Source: a virus. From it: DNA of 64,000 bases. A model generated the notes under the pieces. That model worked only from the letters and a program-made list of their open reading frames with translations. It was not told the DNA's origin and searched no databases. Shown piece after piece: positions 34,503 to 42,310 of the stretch. The position numbers and the translations under genes were made by a program. Where the stretch lies: positions 1 to 64,000 of IMG/VR virus record IMGVR_UViG_3300026488_000018. One strand, given 5' to 3'. How positions within the stretch are numbered: the first letter of the stretch is position 1; every line of letters begins with the position of its first letter.

Positions 34503-34514
34503 GGTGGTGATATA

Positions 34515-37151
34515 ATGGAAGAACTGAAAAAAATTGATATTCTGGGGAGTAGTAACGATAGATTGATTGCGGGTTGGGCGAGCGTTGAGGTTGTAGATAG
34601 GCAGGGACAGATTGTTCCAATTGATGAACTAAATAAGGCGCTTTTGAGGTATAGTATTAGAGGCGCACCGCTTAATTATGGGCATAAAAACCACCAGGTT
34701 GGGCGTGTTATTAATTGGTATATAATGAAACACCCGAAGACGGGTAAGTGGGGTGTTTACATTATAGGCTACATATTTAGCGGTGAGAAGATATATGATG
34801 TTGTTTGGGAGGCGATTAAAGACGGAACTCTAACAGGTTTCAGCATTGCCGGTATTGCAAATAGGAAGGAGTATGATATTGTTGATGGGAGGAGTGTTGA
34901 GGTGTTGAGAGATATCACAATTACAGAGATAAGTGTGGTTGAGAAGCCAGCGAACCCCGAAGCTCTTATTGAGGAGATTAATAAGTTTGCTAAGAGCGGA
35001 GATGATTCGGTTATCCGTATAATGGGTGCAAGTTTTACTAAGGGTATTATTGATGATGCGGTTAATGTTGCCAAGGAGAACGGTGTTAACGAAGAAATTG
35101 TCGCTGATATAGTCGAAGAGGCACTGAGAAAGTTCATCTGCGGTATTGCCAAGCAGTATGACAGCAAGGTGATGGCAGTATTTGATAATGAGAAGGATGC
35201 GTTTGCGTATGCCATTGAGAAGGGAGGATTTGTGATTCCGAGTTATGATGGAAAGTTTTTAGTTGTAAGAGATAAAGCACATTTTGATGTTAAGGAAGAC
35301 GAGAAGATGTATATAGAAGAGTTGGATATGGGCGTAGAGAAGGTTAAAGTTGATGTTGATATGAAAGATGAAGAATTTGAGAAGAGTGAGGGCCCGGTTA
35401 CAGTTAGTTCAGAGGGAATGATGAACCCTACTTATGGAAGCAAGTGGTTAAAGAATAAGGACGAGAAGTCGAATGTGATAGGCGAAGTGATTATGAATCT
35501 TATCAGGATTAAGAAAGAGTTTAAGGATAATGAGTCGGTGTATTATTTGATTGATGATATGATTTTTAAGCTGCACGATTTGGTTGGTGGTGATGAGATG
35601 GTTAAAAGTATTGAAAGTGATGATGATTTGAGGAGAATTTTGGTAGGTCTCCTCGATGAGGCTAAAAAATTGAGGGGATTTGTGTATAAACATACAGAAA
35701 GTCTGGCATATAAAGGTATGGCTGATGATATTGTTAAGACGTTTGAACATCTGATTGAGGAACTTGATAGCGGGCAGATTGAGGTTGCTAAGGGTGAACT
35801 TACAAAGGATGAACTGTTGAGAATATTAAGAGGAATTCTTGATGAAGCAAAGAAGATTGCTGGTTTTATTAGAGACCACACTGAGAGCGGGGCATACAGG
35901 GGAATGGCTGAAGACGTTGTAAATGGTTTAAGGGCGCTCATTGGCGACGTTGAACGCAGTATTATTCAGGTTAGGAAGGATAGTGGTGTAGCTGATGATG
36001 ATATGAAGATTAAGGAAGAAGCAGAGAAGCTTAAGACAAAAATCGAGGAGATAAACGAGGTGTTTAGTAAGCAGGATGAGGGCAGGAATAGGATGATGAT
36101 GATGTACGGAAGTATTATGCAGAGCATTGTCGATGAATTGGAAGCTATAATCTTTTATGCTGACGTCGCGGCAATGTTTGATATGTTTGGGTATGACGAA
36201 ATTGCGGCGAATGTGAGGAGTGTTATTAGTGAGGAGCTAGAGCATGTTAGGGAGTTTACGGCGATGCTCGAGAAACTTGCTATTGGCGATAAACCAATTA
36301 AGGAAATTGAAACAAATGAGGAAGTTGCAGTTCCCACCCCCGACCAGGGTATTGTTGAAGTGAGCAAGAAGGAAAGAGGTGAGCACAAGAAGTGTATGGA
36401 GCGGTATTATAATTTTGAAGAAGGCCATTTCAAGGGTAGAGAGGGAACGGGTGAAAGGTTCGATAATTGTGTAAAAGCCCAGATGCATTGTAATGGGAAG
36501 AGTAGAGAAGAGGCTGAAAAGATATGTGGTATGATTGCTCGCAGGAAAGGTTATGCTGGCGGAAAGAAGGTTAAGAAGGGTAAGATTGATGAAATAAAAG
36601 CGAGACTTGAAGAAGTTAGAAAGGCGGCGAAGAAGAACTGTCGGAAGCGGTATTATGATGAAGATAGAGGACATTTCCGCGAGATGACTTGTCCAGATGA
36701 CCCAAATGAGAAAAGTAGGTTCTGTGGTTGTGTCAGGTATCAGATGAACTGCAATGGTAAGTCTTTGGAGGAAGCTAAGGAGATATGCGGATATATAAGG
36801 TTCCATGTTAAGAAGAGTGTTGAAACTGAACTTAATATGCTTCTTGTGAAGCTGAGGGTTGCAAAGGCAAGGAAGACTGGGCACCGTAAGGGTAAGACTG
36901 AAGCACAGCGTCGAAGGGAGAGAAAACAGCAAGGTCCTGGTCGTCCTAAAGACCCTTGTCGACAGCGTTTTGTTGATAAGAATGGTTTTTACAGAAAGAT
37001 GACTGACCCAAAGAACCCAAGTAAACCCGCGAGCGAGTTTTGGGGGTGTGTGAGATATGCAATGGAATGCAAGAAAATGTCATACGAAGAAGCGAAGAGT
37101 TGGTGTGGTAAGGCGAAGTACGATGCTGTTGAGGGCGGCGGTGAGGCGTGA
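34515..37151 (+). CDS. XkdF-like prohead protease fused to helical repeats, ferritin-like and Cys-rich repeats
   Basis: 878 residues. Residues 1-160 are a prohead serine protease of XkdF type (LIAGWASVEVVDRQGQIV, NYGHKNHQVGRV, GTLTGFSIAGIA, TEISVVEKPANP). Residues about 360-490 are two related helical repeats (LLDEAKKLRGFVYKHTESLA then ILDEAKKIAGFIRDHTESGA). Residues about 528-590 resemble a ferritin-like bundle (ELEAIIFYAD ... SEELEHVREF). Three cysteine repeats follow near residues 625-675, 708-760 and 813-870, each of the form C-x-x-R-Y/F ... CV-x-x-x-M-x-C ... EEA-x-x-x-CG. Fusion of the protease to such parts is unusual; they may stay in the capsid or act as an internal scaffold. Confidence 0.75.
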   Translation: MEELKKIDILGSSNDRLIAGWASVEVVDRQGQIVPIDELNKALLRYSIRGAPLNYGHKNHQVGRVINWYIMKHPKTGKWGVYIIGYIFSGEKIYDVVWEAIKDGTLTGFSIAGIANRKEYDIVDGRSVEVLRDITITEISVVEKPANPEALIEEINKFAKSGDDSVIRIMGASFTKGIIDDAVNVAKENGVNEEIVADIVEEALRKFICGIAKQYDSKVMAVFDNEKDAFAYAIEKGGFVIPSYDGKFLVVRDKAHFDVKEDEKMYIEELDMGVEKVKVDVDMKDEEFEKSEGPVTVSSEGMMNPTYGSKWLKNKDEKSNVIGEVIMNLIRIKKEFKDNESVYYLIDDMIFKLHDLVGGDEMVKSIESDDDLRRILVGLLDEAKKLRGFVYKHTESLAYKGMADDIVKTFEHLIEELDSGQIEVAKGELTKDELLRILRGILDEAKKIAGFIRDHTESGAYRGMAEDVVNGLRALIGDVERSIIQVRKDSGVADDDMKIKEEAEKLKTKIEEINEVFSKQDEGRNRMMMMYGSIMQSIVDELEAIIFYADVAAMFDMFGYDEIAANVRSVISEELEHVREFTAMLEKLAIGDKPIKEIETNEEVAVPTPDQGIVEVSKKERGEHKKCMERYYNFEEGHFKGREGTGERFDNCVKAQMHCNGKSREEAEKICGMIARRKGYAGGKKVKKGKIDEIKARLEEVRKAAKKNCRKRYYDEDRGHFREMTCPDDPNEKSRFCGCVRYQMNCNGKSLEEAKEICGYIRFHVKKSVETELNMLLVKLRVAKARKTGHRKGKTEAQRRRERKQQGPGRPKDPCRQRFVDKNGFYRKMTDPKNPSKPASEFWGCVRYAMECKKMSYEEAKSWCGKAKYDAVEGGGEA

Positions 37152-37180
37152 TTTAAATATTTGTTTCCAATTTTTATTGG
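37151..37180 (+). promoter_or_regulatory. Archaeal promoter
   Basis: TTTAAA at 37152-37157 overlaps the end of the protease gene, followed by TATTTGTTTCCAATTTTTATTGG. ATG 37190 is 38 bases downstream. Confidence 0.65.
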
Positions 37181-37189
37181 TGATGAATT

Positions 37190-37480
37190 ATGAATGAAGG
37201 TATTAAGTCACTGGAAAAACGAGGTGCTAAGAGGTTTGTATTGTGGTTGGTATATTTGATTTTCGCCTTTATGTGGAATGTAAATAACGTTGATAATTTC
37301 TATAGCGGTGCGGGGTTGAGTTTGATTGCATTATCAGTGTTTACTGTAATCGATGAGAAAATAAAAGAGGGATATTTCTTTGACCCGAAGGATTTGAAGG
37401 GTAAAGGGTGGACACACGAGAAACTGGTATTCTGGTCCGCAGTTTTCGGCGCGGTATTGCTTATGATTGGTGGGGTGTGA
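37190..37480 (+). CDS. Two-helix membrane protein (96 aa)
   Basis: Hydrophobic segments FVLWLVYLIFAFMWNV (about 17-32), GLSLIALSVFTVI (about 44-56) and LVFWSAVFGAVLLMIGGV at the C-terminus. The middle loop is charged. Size and topology suit a holin or envelope accessory, but nothing specific is recognised. Confidence 0.6.
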   Translation: MNEGIKSLEKRGAKRFVLWLVYLIFAFMWNVNNVDNFYSGAGLSLIALSVFTVIDEKIKEGYFFDPKDLKGKGWTHEKLVFWSAVFGAVLLMIGGV

Positions 37481-37484
37481 TGTT

Positions 37485-38006
37485 ATGGGGATTGGAAATC
37501 CTACTCTTCGTGAATATTTGAGTGTATTGGAGCGGTATGGGAGTTATATGGGCAGAAAAATTGATGAGGGTAAGTTGTTTAAAGTGTATAGACGTGTGCA
37601 AGTTAATCCAAACGGAAGTTATAATCTTTACATCGATAATTCGACAAGCGATAGCGATGTTATAATTTCAATTCTTATTATTGAGGCTGATGGTAAAGCA
37701 AGTATAAACGTGTATAAGGACGTTAATATTAATAGTTATGGAAGCGAGGTTACACCGGAACCATTTGTTATAGGAGATGAATTGACGATTGCGACGAAGT
37801 TCTATGAAAATGTGGATTATAGTGGTGGGGTTCTTATTGATGGTGGACAGATTCAGTCTACACGGGGCAGACGCGGTATTGGCGGAGACCAGGAGTTTAA
37901 TGTGTTTTTTAAGATAAGAGCCGGGAAGTCTTTATTGATTGAAGTTGAGAATTTGGATTCTGTTAGTATTAGAGTTGATGTTAAATTAATTGCTCATGAG
38001 GGGTGA
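37485..38006 (+). CDS. Tail-associated protein, related to 3289-3789
   Basis: 173 residues from ATG 37485. It begins MGIGNPTLREYLSVLERYGS, parallel to MAIGDSRKQYLEYVEKYLEL at 3289, followed by a beta-rich body (GSYNLYIDNSTSDSDVIISI ... EFNVFFKIRAGKSLLIEVEN). It precedes the spike genes as its relative lies among tail-tip genes. A structural adaptor is inferred. Confidence 0.55.
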   Translation: MGIGNPTLREYLSVLERYGSYMGRKIDEGKLFKVYRRVQVNPNGSYNLYIDNSTSDSDVIISILIIEADGKASINVYKDVNINSYGSEVTPEPFVIGDELTIATKFYENVDYSGGVLIDGGQIQSTRGRRGIGGDQEFNVFFKIRAGKSLLIEVENLDSVSIRVDVKLIAHEG

Positions 38007-38206
38007 TGGTATTGAACGTTAAAGAGATTGCTGAGCTGGTGGCTCTGGTCAGTGACGATATAGCGGCGCTGGTATTAATAATCGTTGGTTCGTATATTGC
38101 TATTAAGATGGATTATGATAACGGCAGCGCGTTGATTAGTTTGGGTGTTGCGTATTTGTTTGGTAGCCACGTTCCTAAAAAGCCTAAGTCCCGGGGTGAG
38201 AATTAA
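38006..38206 (+). CDS. Small membrane protein (66 aa)
   Basis: ATG 38006 overlaps the preceding stop (TTG 38012 is possible). The segment IAALVLIIVGSYIAI, then a short loop and LISLGVAYLFGS, gives one or two helices, ending in a basic tail (VPKKPKSRGEN). It is holin-sized. Not recognised; the stop overlaps the spike start. Confidence 0.55.
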   Translation: MVLNVKEIAELVALVSDDIAALVLIIVGSYIAIKMDYDNGSALISLGVAYLFGSHVPKKPKSRGEN

Positions 38207-39738
38207 TGGTTGGCAAGTTGAGATTGTATAATGATAATAGGACGAAACTACGCGAACTGTATTATGATGATACTAAAGGTATTGGAATGAGGGATGAGGT
38301 CGGTAATGAGTATGACATTGTTAGGGGGGCTTATGATTACATTATTTATGGCGAAGACATTGATGGCGATGGTATAGTAGATGTTGTCTATGCGAAGAAT
38401 GGACGCACGGGGAAGATTGAATTTGAGGGTGAAACAATATCGTATATATTAGATAAAATTTTCAATGTTAGTGAAAAGATAAACATATTATTGAGAGATG
38501 GCGTTTATGTAGCGGATAGCACTATTAATATATCGAATAAGAATACTGTGCATATTGAGGGTGTAGGTGATGTGAGAATTGAGTGGCGCGGGAGTATGGA
38601 TGATTTAAAGATTGTGAGGGTTGAAGATGTAGATAAATTTATTATTAGAAATATAGTGTTTGCAAATGTTCCACAATGGGGAGTATCGATTGGTCCGGCT
38701 TCAACGAGTAAGGGTAAGTATGCTATAGTTGATGGTGTTAGAGTGTATGGTTCTGGATACTATACATTGGGGACGGCATTGTCAATTTGGAATTATGAGA
38801 ATATTATAGTAAATAATTGTTATGTGTATGGAATGGATGATGTTATACAAATAAAGTCAACATCAAGAAAAATCAGTAATGTTTATATCATTGATAATGT
38901 TTTTGTTGATGGACGAGTAGAAGTTGGATTATCTGAAATTGATATTGATAATGTTTTTGTTGCAAATAATGTATTTGTTTCGGATAGTGAACCAACATAT
39001 TTACGTTTAGAACCGAAGTTAGGGAATGTTGTTGTCAGTTCGAATATATTTGTTGCCGTCAATGAAACACATTCATATGCTGTTAGGGTTGAACGTAACG
39101 GTGTTAATGGAGAAATTTCGAATATTAATATTAGTGGGAATGTAATTGATACATATTATTTGCCAGCGCTGTATATCAATGTTGAAGATGGGATGAGCGT
39201 TGGGACGGTTAAATTTTCTGATAATATTATTAGTGGAGTTGTTGAAACAGGTATGATACATGTAGAGAATTATGGTACGTTTGATACATTAGAAATTGTT
39301 AATAACATTTTTAATTATAGTGATAGTATTTACAACCCAAGTGTAAAGATTTATGGTGATAACCCCATAAGGTTTGTAAAAATTTGTGATAATAAATTCA
39401 AATGCACATCATCATATGTGAATATTTTTGATAGAATAATTAATATACCAGAATTTTTGTTTTTGTGTAGGAATATCGTTGAATCATTTGATGGTGAAAT
39501 ATTTAGGACTGAAAACAGTGGTACTACAACTTTCTCTGGTGATGGTACTACTACTCAGTTTGTAATAGCACATGGTTTAGTCTCGATGCCAAGTAAAGTT
39601 CAAGTCACTCCAATGAGCGCCGATGCGGTAGGTCCGTTTTATGTTACCGCAGATGAAACTAACATTTATGTGAACTATACTACTGCCCCACCAAGCGGAA
39701 CAAACAATATTAAACTAAGCTGGTACGCAGAGGTGTGA
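38206..39738 (+). CDS. Tailspike 3, parallel beta-helix protein
   Basis: 510 residues. It has the anchor signature ([31 protein letters not shown]), a long beta-helix (about residues 85-425; repeated ISNVYIIDNVFVDG, VFVANNVFVSD, GNVVVSSNIFVAV), and the end domain shared with spike 1 (TTFSGDGTTTQFVIAHGLVS ... LSWYAEV). ATG 38206 overlaps the preceding stop. It is likely a receptor-binding spike. Confidence 0.85.
   Translation: MVGKLRLYNDNRTKLRELYYDDTKGIGMRDEVGNEYDIVRGAYDYIIYGEDIDGDGIVDVVYAKNGRTGKIEFEGETISYILDKIFNVSEKINILLRDGVYVADSTINISNKNTVHIEGVGDVRIEWRGSMDDLKIVRVEDVDKFIIRNIVFANVPQWGVSIGPASTSKGKYAIVDGVRVYGSGYYTLGTALSIWNYENIIVNNCYVYGMDDVIQIKSTSRKISNVYIIDNVFVDGRVEVGLSEIDIDNVFVANNVFVSDSEPTYLRLEPKLGNVVVSSNIFVAVNETHSYAVRVERNGVNGEISNINISGNVIDTYYLPALYINVEDGMSVGTVKFSDNIISGVVETGMIHVENYGTFDTLEIVNNIFNYSDSIYNPSVKIYGDNPIRFVKICDNKFKCTSSYVNIFDRIINIPEFLFLCRNIVESFDGEIFRTENSGTTTFSGDGTTTQFVIAHGLVSMPSKVQVTPMSADAVGPFYVTADETNIYVNYTTAPPSGTNNIKLSWYAEV
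38329..38425 (+). repeat. Spike anchor repeat, copy 3
   Basis: Encodes the same YDYI...[11 protein letters not shown] anchor as 8392; full-length form with the DGDGIVD turn. Confidence 0.75.
39517..39738 (+). repeat. Spike C-terminal repeat, copy 2
   Basis: Related to 9604-9823 (TFSGDGTTT, HGLVSMPSK, SADA, WYAEV). The beta-helices between the anchor and this end differ between spikes 1 and 3. Confidence 0.7.
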
Positions 39739-39905
39739 ATAAGTGGCTATCTATACTAAATTGCGTATTACTTATGATGAGTTGAAGGTTGTATAATTTA
39801 ATTTGAAGTAATGCGGGTGGGTAGTAAAGTTAACCGGGGATGATGATTTTATTGAGGGTGCGTTTTTAACTCTTTTTTATGTATTTTTATCAGGGGTGAT
39901 AGTAA
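39739..39905 (+). other. 167-base gap with possible gene remnant
   Basis: GTG 39744 gives 17 codons (VAIYTKLRITYDELKVV) before TAA, and a second in-phase-looking piece reads LTGDDDFIEGA near 39829. These may be remains of a small fibre gene like the one at 39906. The promoter at 39863 follows. Confidence 0.3.
39863..39892 (+). promoter_or_regulatory. Archaeal promoter
   Basis: TTTTTAAC at 39863-39870, 10 bases, GTATTTTTATCAGG from 39881; ATG 39906 follows AGGGGTGATAGTAA. Confidence 0.6.
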
Positions 39906-40190
39906 ATGAGTTATATTCCATTGAAGAGGGTTTTGGATGTTCTTAATTTGTTTAAGTTTGATAAGGAGAGTTATGTAAAAACAAGCGTTAGGCCGAAATT
40001 GGAGGTTCATGATGAGGAAATTGCAAGTGATGAGGTTTTGGCTGTTGCAAGCGGAGACGAGGTGGCGTTTAATAATTTGAAGGTTGATGGACGCATGATT
40101 GTAAAAGGCGCAGTGGATGTTGTCGGTGACATAGAGATAACCGGAACACTGGACATAATCGACGACGGTATTGTTAATGTCGGTTTGTGA
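39906..40190 (+). CDS. Fibre-associated small protein, paralogue-like to 2579-2818
   Basis: 94 residues. It begins MSYIPLKRVLDVLNLFKFDK and ends with short beta strands (NNLKVDGRMIVKGAVDVVGD ... GTLDIIDDGIVNVGL), a repetitive pattern like the protein at 2579. Both precede a gene starting VSEL. It may link spikes to the virion. Function inferred. Confidence 0.55.
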   Translation: MSYIPLKRVLDVLNLFKFDKESYVKTSVRPKLEVHDEEIASDEVLAVASGDEVAFNNLKVDGRMIVKGAVDVVGDIEITGTLDIIDDGIVNVGL

Positions 40191-40200
40191 GGTGATTGCT

Positions 40201-41616
40201 GTGAGTGAGTTGAGATTTATCGGCGAAAGTGGAACGATTCAGAAAAAGTTTGTGCTAGATGAGGTTAACAATCAGCTTAAGATGGTTGATATCCCGAGCG
40301 GAAAGGAGGTTTATTTGAACCAACCAGTGAATGTGTATGATTACATAATTTTTGGCGAGGATACAAACGGCGATGGCATCGTGGATATTATCTATGCTAA
40401 GAATGGCAAAACAGGAGAGATTGAATTCGAGAGTGGTAACGCGAGAGAAGTTGTGCAGTATGCGTTGGATAATGGGAGAAATGTGTATGTTGCTAATGGA
40501 AAATATTATATTGATTCAACAATAAAGATGTTATCTGATAGAGTTTTAGTGTTCGAGAGTAGAGATGCAAAATTTTATACGGATAGTGCAATTACTATGG
40601 TTGAAATAAGTAGTGTTGGGTATGACCCAGATATTGGCATATATTCAACAAAGGGTATTTTTGGTGGAACTCTAGATGGTGGAGGAGTTGCAAATCTTGT
40701 AAAGATTGTTGACGTAGAGGAGGCGATAATAAGAGGAACCGCAATGATTAATTTTGTTGATGGTATTGAAATAACAGCTCAAGATTATTGGAGTGAATGG
40801 ACAAAGATAGAGGATGTGATATTTAGGAACTATTCTGGTTGGGCAATAAAATATACGCCTACGTCAGGGAGTGGAACAGACAGTAGGGGTGATTCATATC
40901 TAGCAAGAATTAGAGCAGACCCTCTGGGAGGTGGAGGAGGGTTAATAAAGGTGGAGACAGGTGTAAACGCAGGAAGCATGGTGGCAGTAGATTTGGTCTT
41001 TTTTAATAGAGGACAGTATATGATATATAGCGATGGGAGATTAGATGAAAGTGTTTTTATAAAAGTGCGGATGGAAGACCATTCTCCTAGCGGTAAAGAG
41101 TTGCTGTATTTTGATAATAATCATATTGGATATGTGGAAATGATTTCAGTTGGTATTGGTCCGATGTTGCTTGGTAATTTTACTGATTATTTTGTATGTA
41201 ACCAAGGTGGTGTTGAGATAATTAATAGAGATACTCAATATATCATTGGCGTTGGTAGATACAAATATATTGTAGGAGCACAAGGAGATACGAGAATAAC
41301 ATTTGCTGGAAATGCTAACATGACCTCAGGTAACTGGGTGTTTGATGTTAGGGATGATATAGTGAGTAATAAGTCGTTATTCCACATTACTCACGGCGGA
41401 GCTGTATATCTTGGTGCACAAGATTATTCAGATACAGTAGTAATGAATAGGTTGAGGTTTGCGAGCACAACACGACCACATTTTAATATCGTAGCAAGAA
41501 ATACTCCCCCGAGTAATCCCGCGGTTGGAGATATATACTTAGATGATGGAACAAATACAGCAGATGGTAAGCCTCATTTTAGGTATTGGGATGGAACACA
41601 ATGGGTGGACTTGTGA
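40201..41616 (+). CDS. Tailspike 4, beta-helix protein with fibre-type C-terminus
   Basis: 471 residues from GTG 40201. The anchor signature is YDYIIFGEDTNGDGIVD, YAKNGKTGEIEF. Residues about 80-400 are a pectin-lyase-like beta-helix with fewer regular turns than spikes 1-3. The last 45 residues (NTPPSNPAVGDIYLDDGTNT ... FRYWDGTQWVDL) match a common phage tail fibre end (G-D-I-Y-x-D ... YWDGTQW), different from spikes 1 and 3. Confidence 0.85.
   Translation: MSELRFIGESGTIQKKFVLDEVNNQLKMVDIPSGKEVYLNQPVNVYDYIIFGEDTNGDGIVDIIYAKNGKTGEIEFESGNAREVVQYALDNGRNVYVANGKYYIDSTIKMLSDRVLVFESRDAKFYTDSAITMVEISSVGYDPDIGIYSTKGIFGGTLDGGGVANLVKIVDVEEAIIRGTAMINFVDGIEITAQDYWSEWTKIEDVIFRNYSGWAIKYTPTSGSGTDSRGDSYLARIRADPLGGGGGLIKVETGVNAGSMVAVDLVFFNRGQYMIYSDGRLDESVFIKVRMEDHSPSGKELLYFDNNHIGYVEMISVGIGPMLLGNFTDYFVCNQGGVEIINRDTQYIIGVGRYKYIVGAQGDTRITFAGNANMTSGNWVFDVRDDIVSNKSLFHITHGGAVYLGAQDYSDTVVMNRLRFASTTRPHFNIVARNTPPSNPAVGDIYLDDGTNTADGKPHFRYWDGTQWVDL
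40332..40428 (+). repeat. Spike anchor repeat, copy 4
   Basis: Encodes the anchor signature with small changes (AKNGKTGEIEF in place of [11 protein letters not shown]). Confidence 0.75.
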
Positions 41617-41717
41617 GGTAATGGTATATGGTATTGGGTTGGATGAAGAGTACTAATGATGACAATCTAATCTTTCCTATTTATATTGGTTTTACAGTCT
41701 AGGCTATTTTTTCTTCA

Positions 41718-41758
41718 TATTTAAATGAATGTGGTGAAATTTAAATGGTAGGTTTCAC
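41718..41758 (+). promoter_or_regulatory. Tandem archaeal promoter of the capsid operon
   Basis: Two TTTAAA boxes (41720-41725 and 41740-41745) lie upstream of ATG 41772. The first is at the better distance for the ribosome site GGGGTGA (41759). A T6 run near 41707 may end the preceding spike transcript. Confidence 0.55.
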
Positions 41759-41771
41759 GGGGTGATTGTAT

Positions 41772-42305
41772 ATGCCTGAGGAAGAGAAGGTTGAGGTTAT
41801 GCCCACCGAGGAGGAGCAGACTCTGCCTGTTGAGGATAATAAGGTTGAAACTAAGACTGATAATGAGATTGAGGAGATTCTTGAGAAGATTCAGGATATA
41901 GTTGCTGAGCTTGCTGACCTTGTTGCACAGGCAACTCAGCTTCAGGCCAGTGATGTTAACATTAGCGAGGAAATCGAGGAGAGCCTGAAGGGTATTGTCA
42001 GAGCGGAGCTTAATGCGTTTAAGGATGAGATTGTTAAGGCTGTTAAGGAAGAGCTCATTTCGCTCGGTATTCCTGAGAGTTATAGTGAGCTTAAGAGGAA
42101 GGATGAGGAGAAGGCTCCGGAGGGAACTGATAAGGTCGAGGTTAGTGAGAAGGAGCTTGGTAAGCTTGAGCCGGAAGTTCTTAAGGCTGCGCCGAAGAAT
42201 GTTACCGGCGGGGAGGATGAGCTTTCTGTTAGAATGATGATTGTTGAGAAGATTATGAAGGGTGAGATTAAGAACCCGTTTGAGGCTTACAAGTATATAA
42301 GGTGA
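41772..42305 (+). CDS. Scaffold-like protein before the capsid gene
   Basis: 177 residues, very acidic and helical. It begins MPEEEKVEVMPTEEEQTLPV and has coiled-coil sequence (IEEILEKIQDIVAELADLVA). Location immediately upstream of the major capsid gene, charge and helical content suit a scaffolding protein. The C-terminus ends EIKNPFEAYKYIR. Codons differ from most of the window: leucine is often CTT and the gene is less AT-rich, as in the capsid gene. Confidence 0.6.
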   Translation: MPEEEKVEVMPTEEEQTLPVEDNKVETKTDNEIEEILEKIQDIVAELADLVAQATQLQASDVNISEEIEESLKGIVRAELNAFKDEIVKAVKEELISLGIPESYSELKRKDEEKAPEGTDKVEVSEKELGKLEPEVLKAAPKNVTGGEDELSVRMMIVEKIMKGEIKNPFEAYKYIR

Positions 42306-42310
42306 TTTAA

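Noticed and set aside
36237-36932. Long minus-strand reading frame (231 codons) inside the protease polyprotein gene
   Set aside because: It lies opposite a well-supported gene, has Ser/Leu/Phe-rich shadow composition and no ribosome site; the same applies to the other long minus-strand frames.
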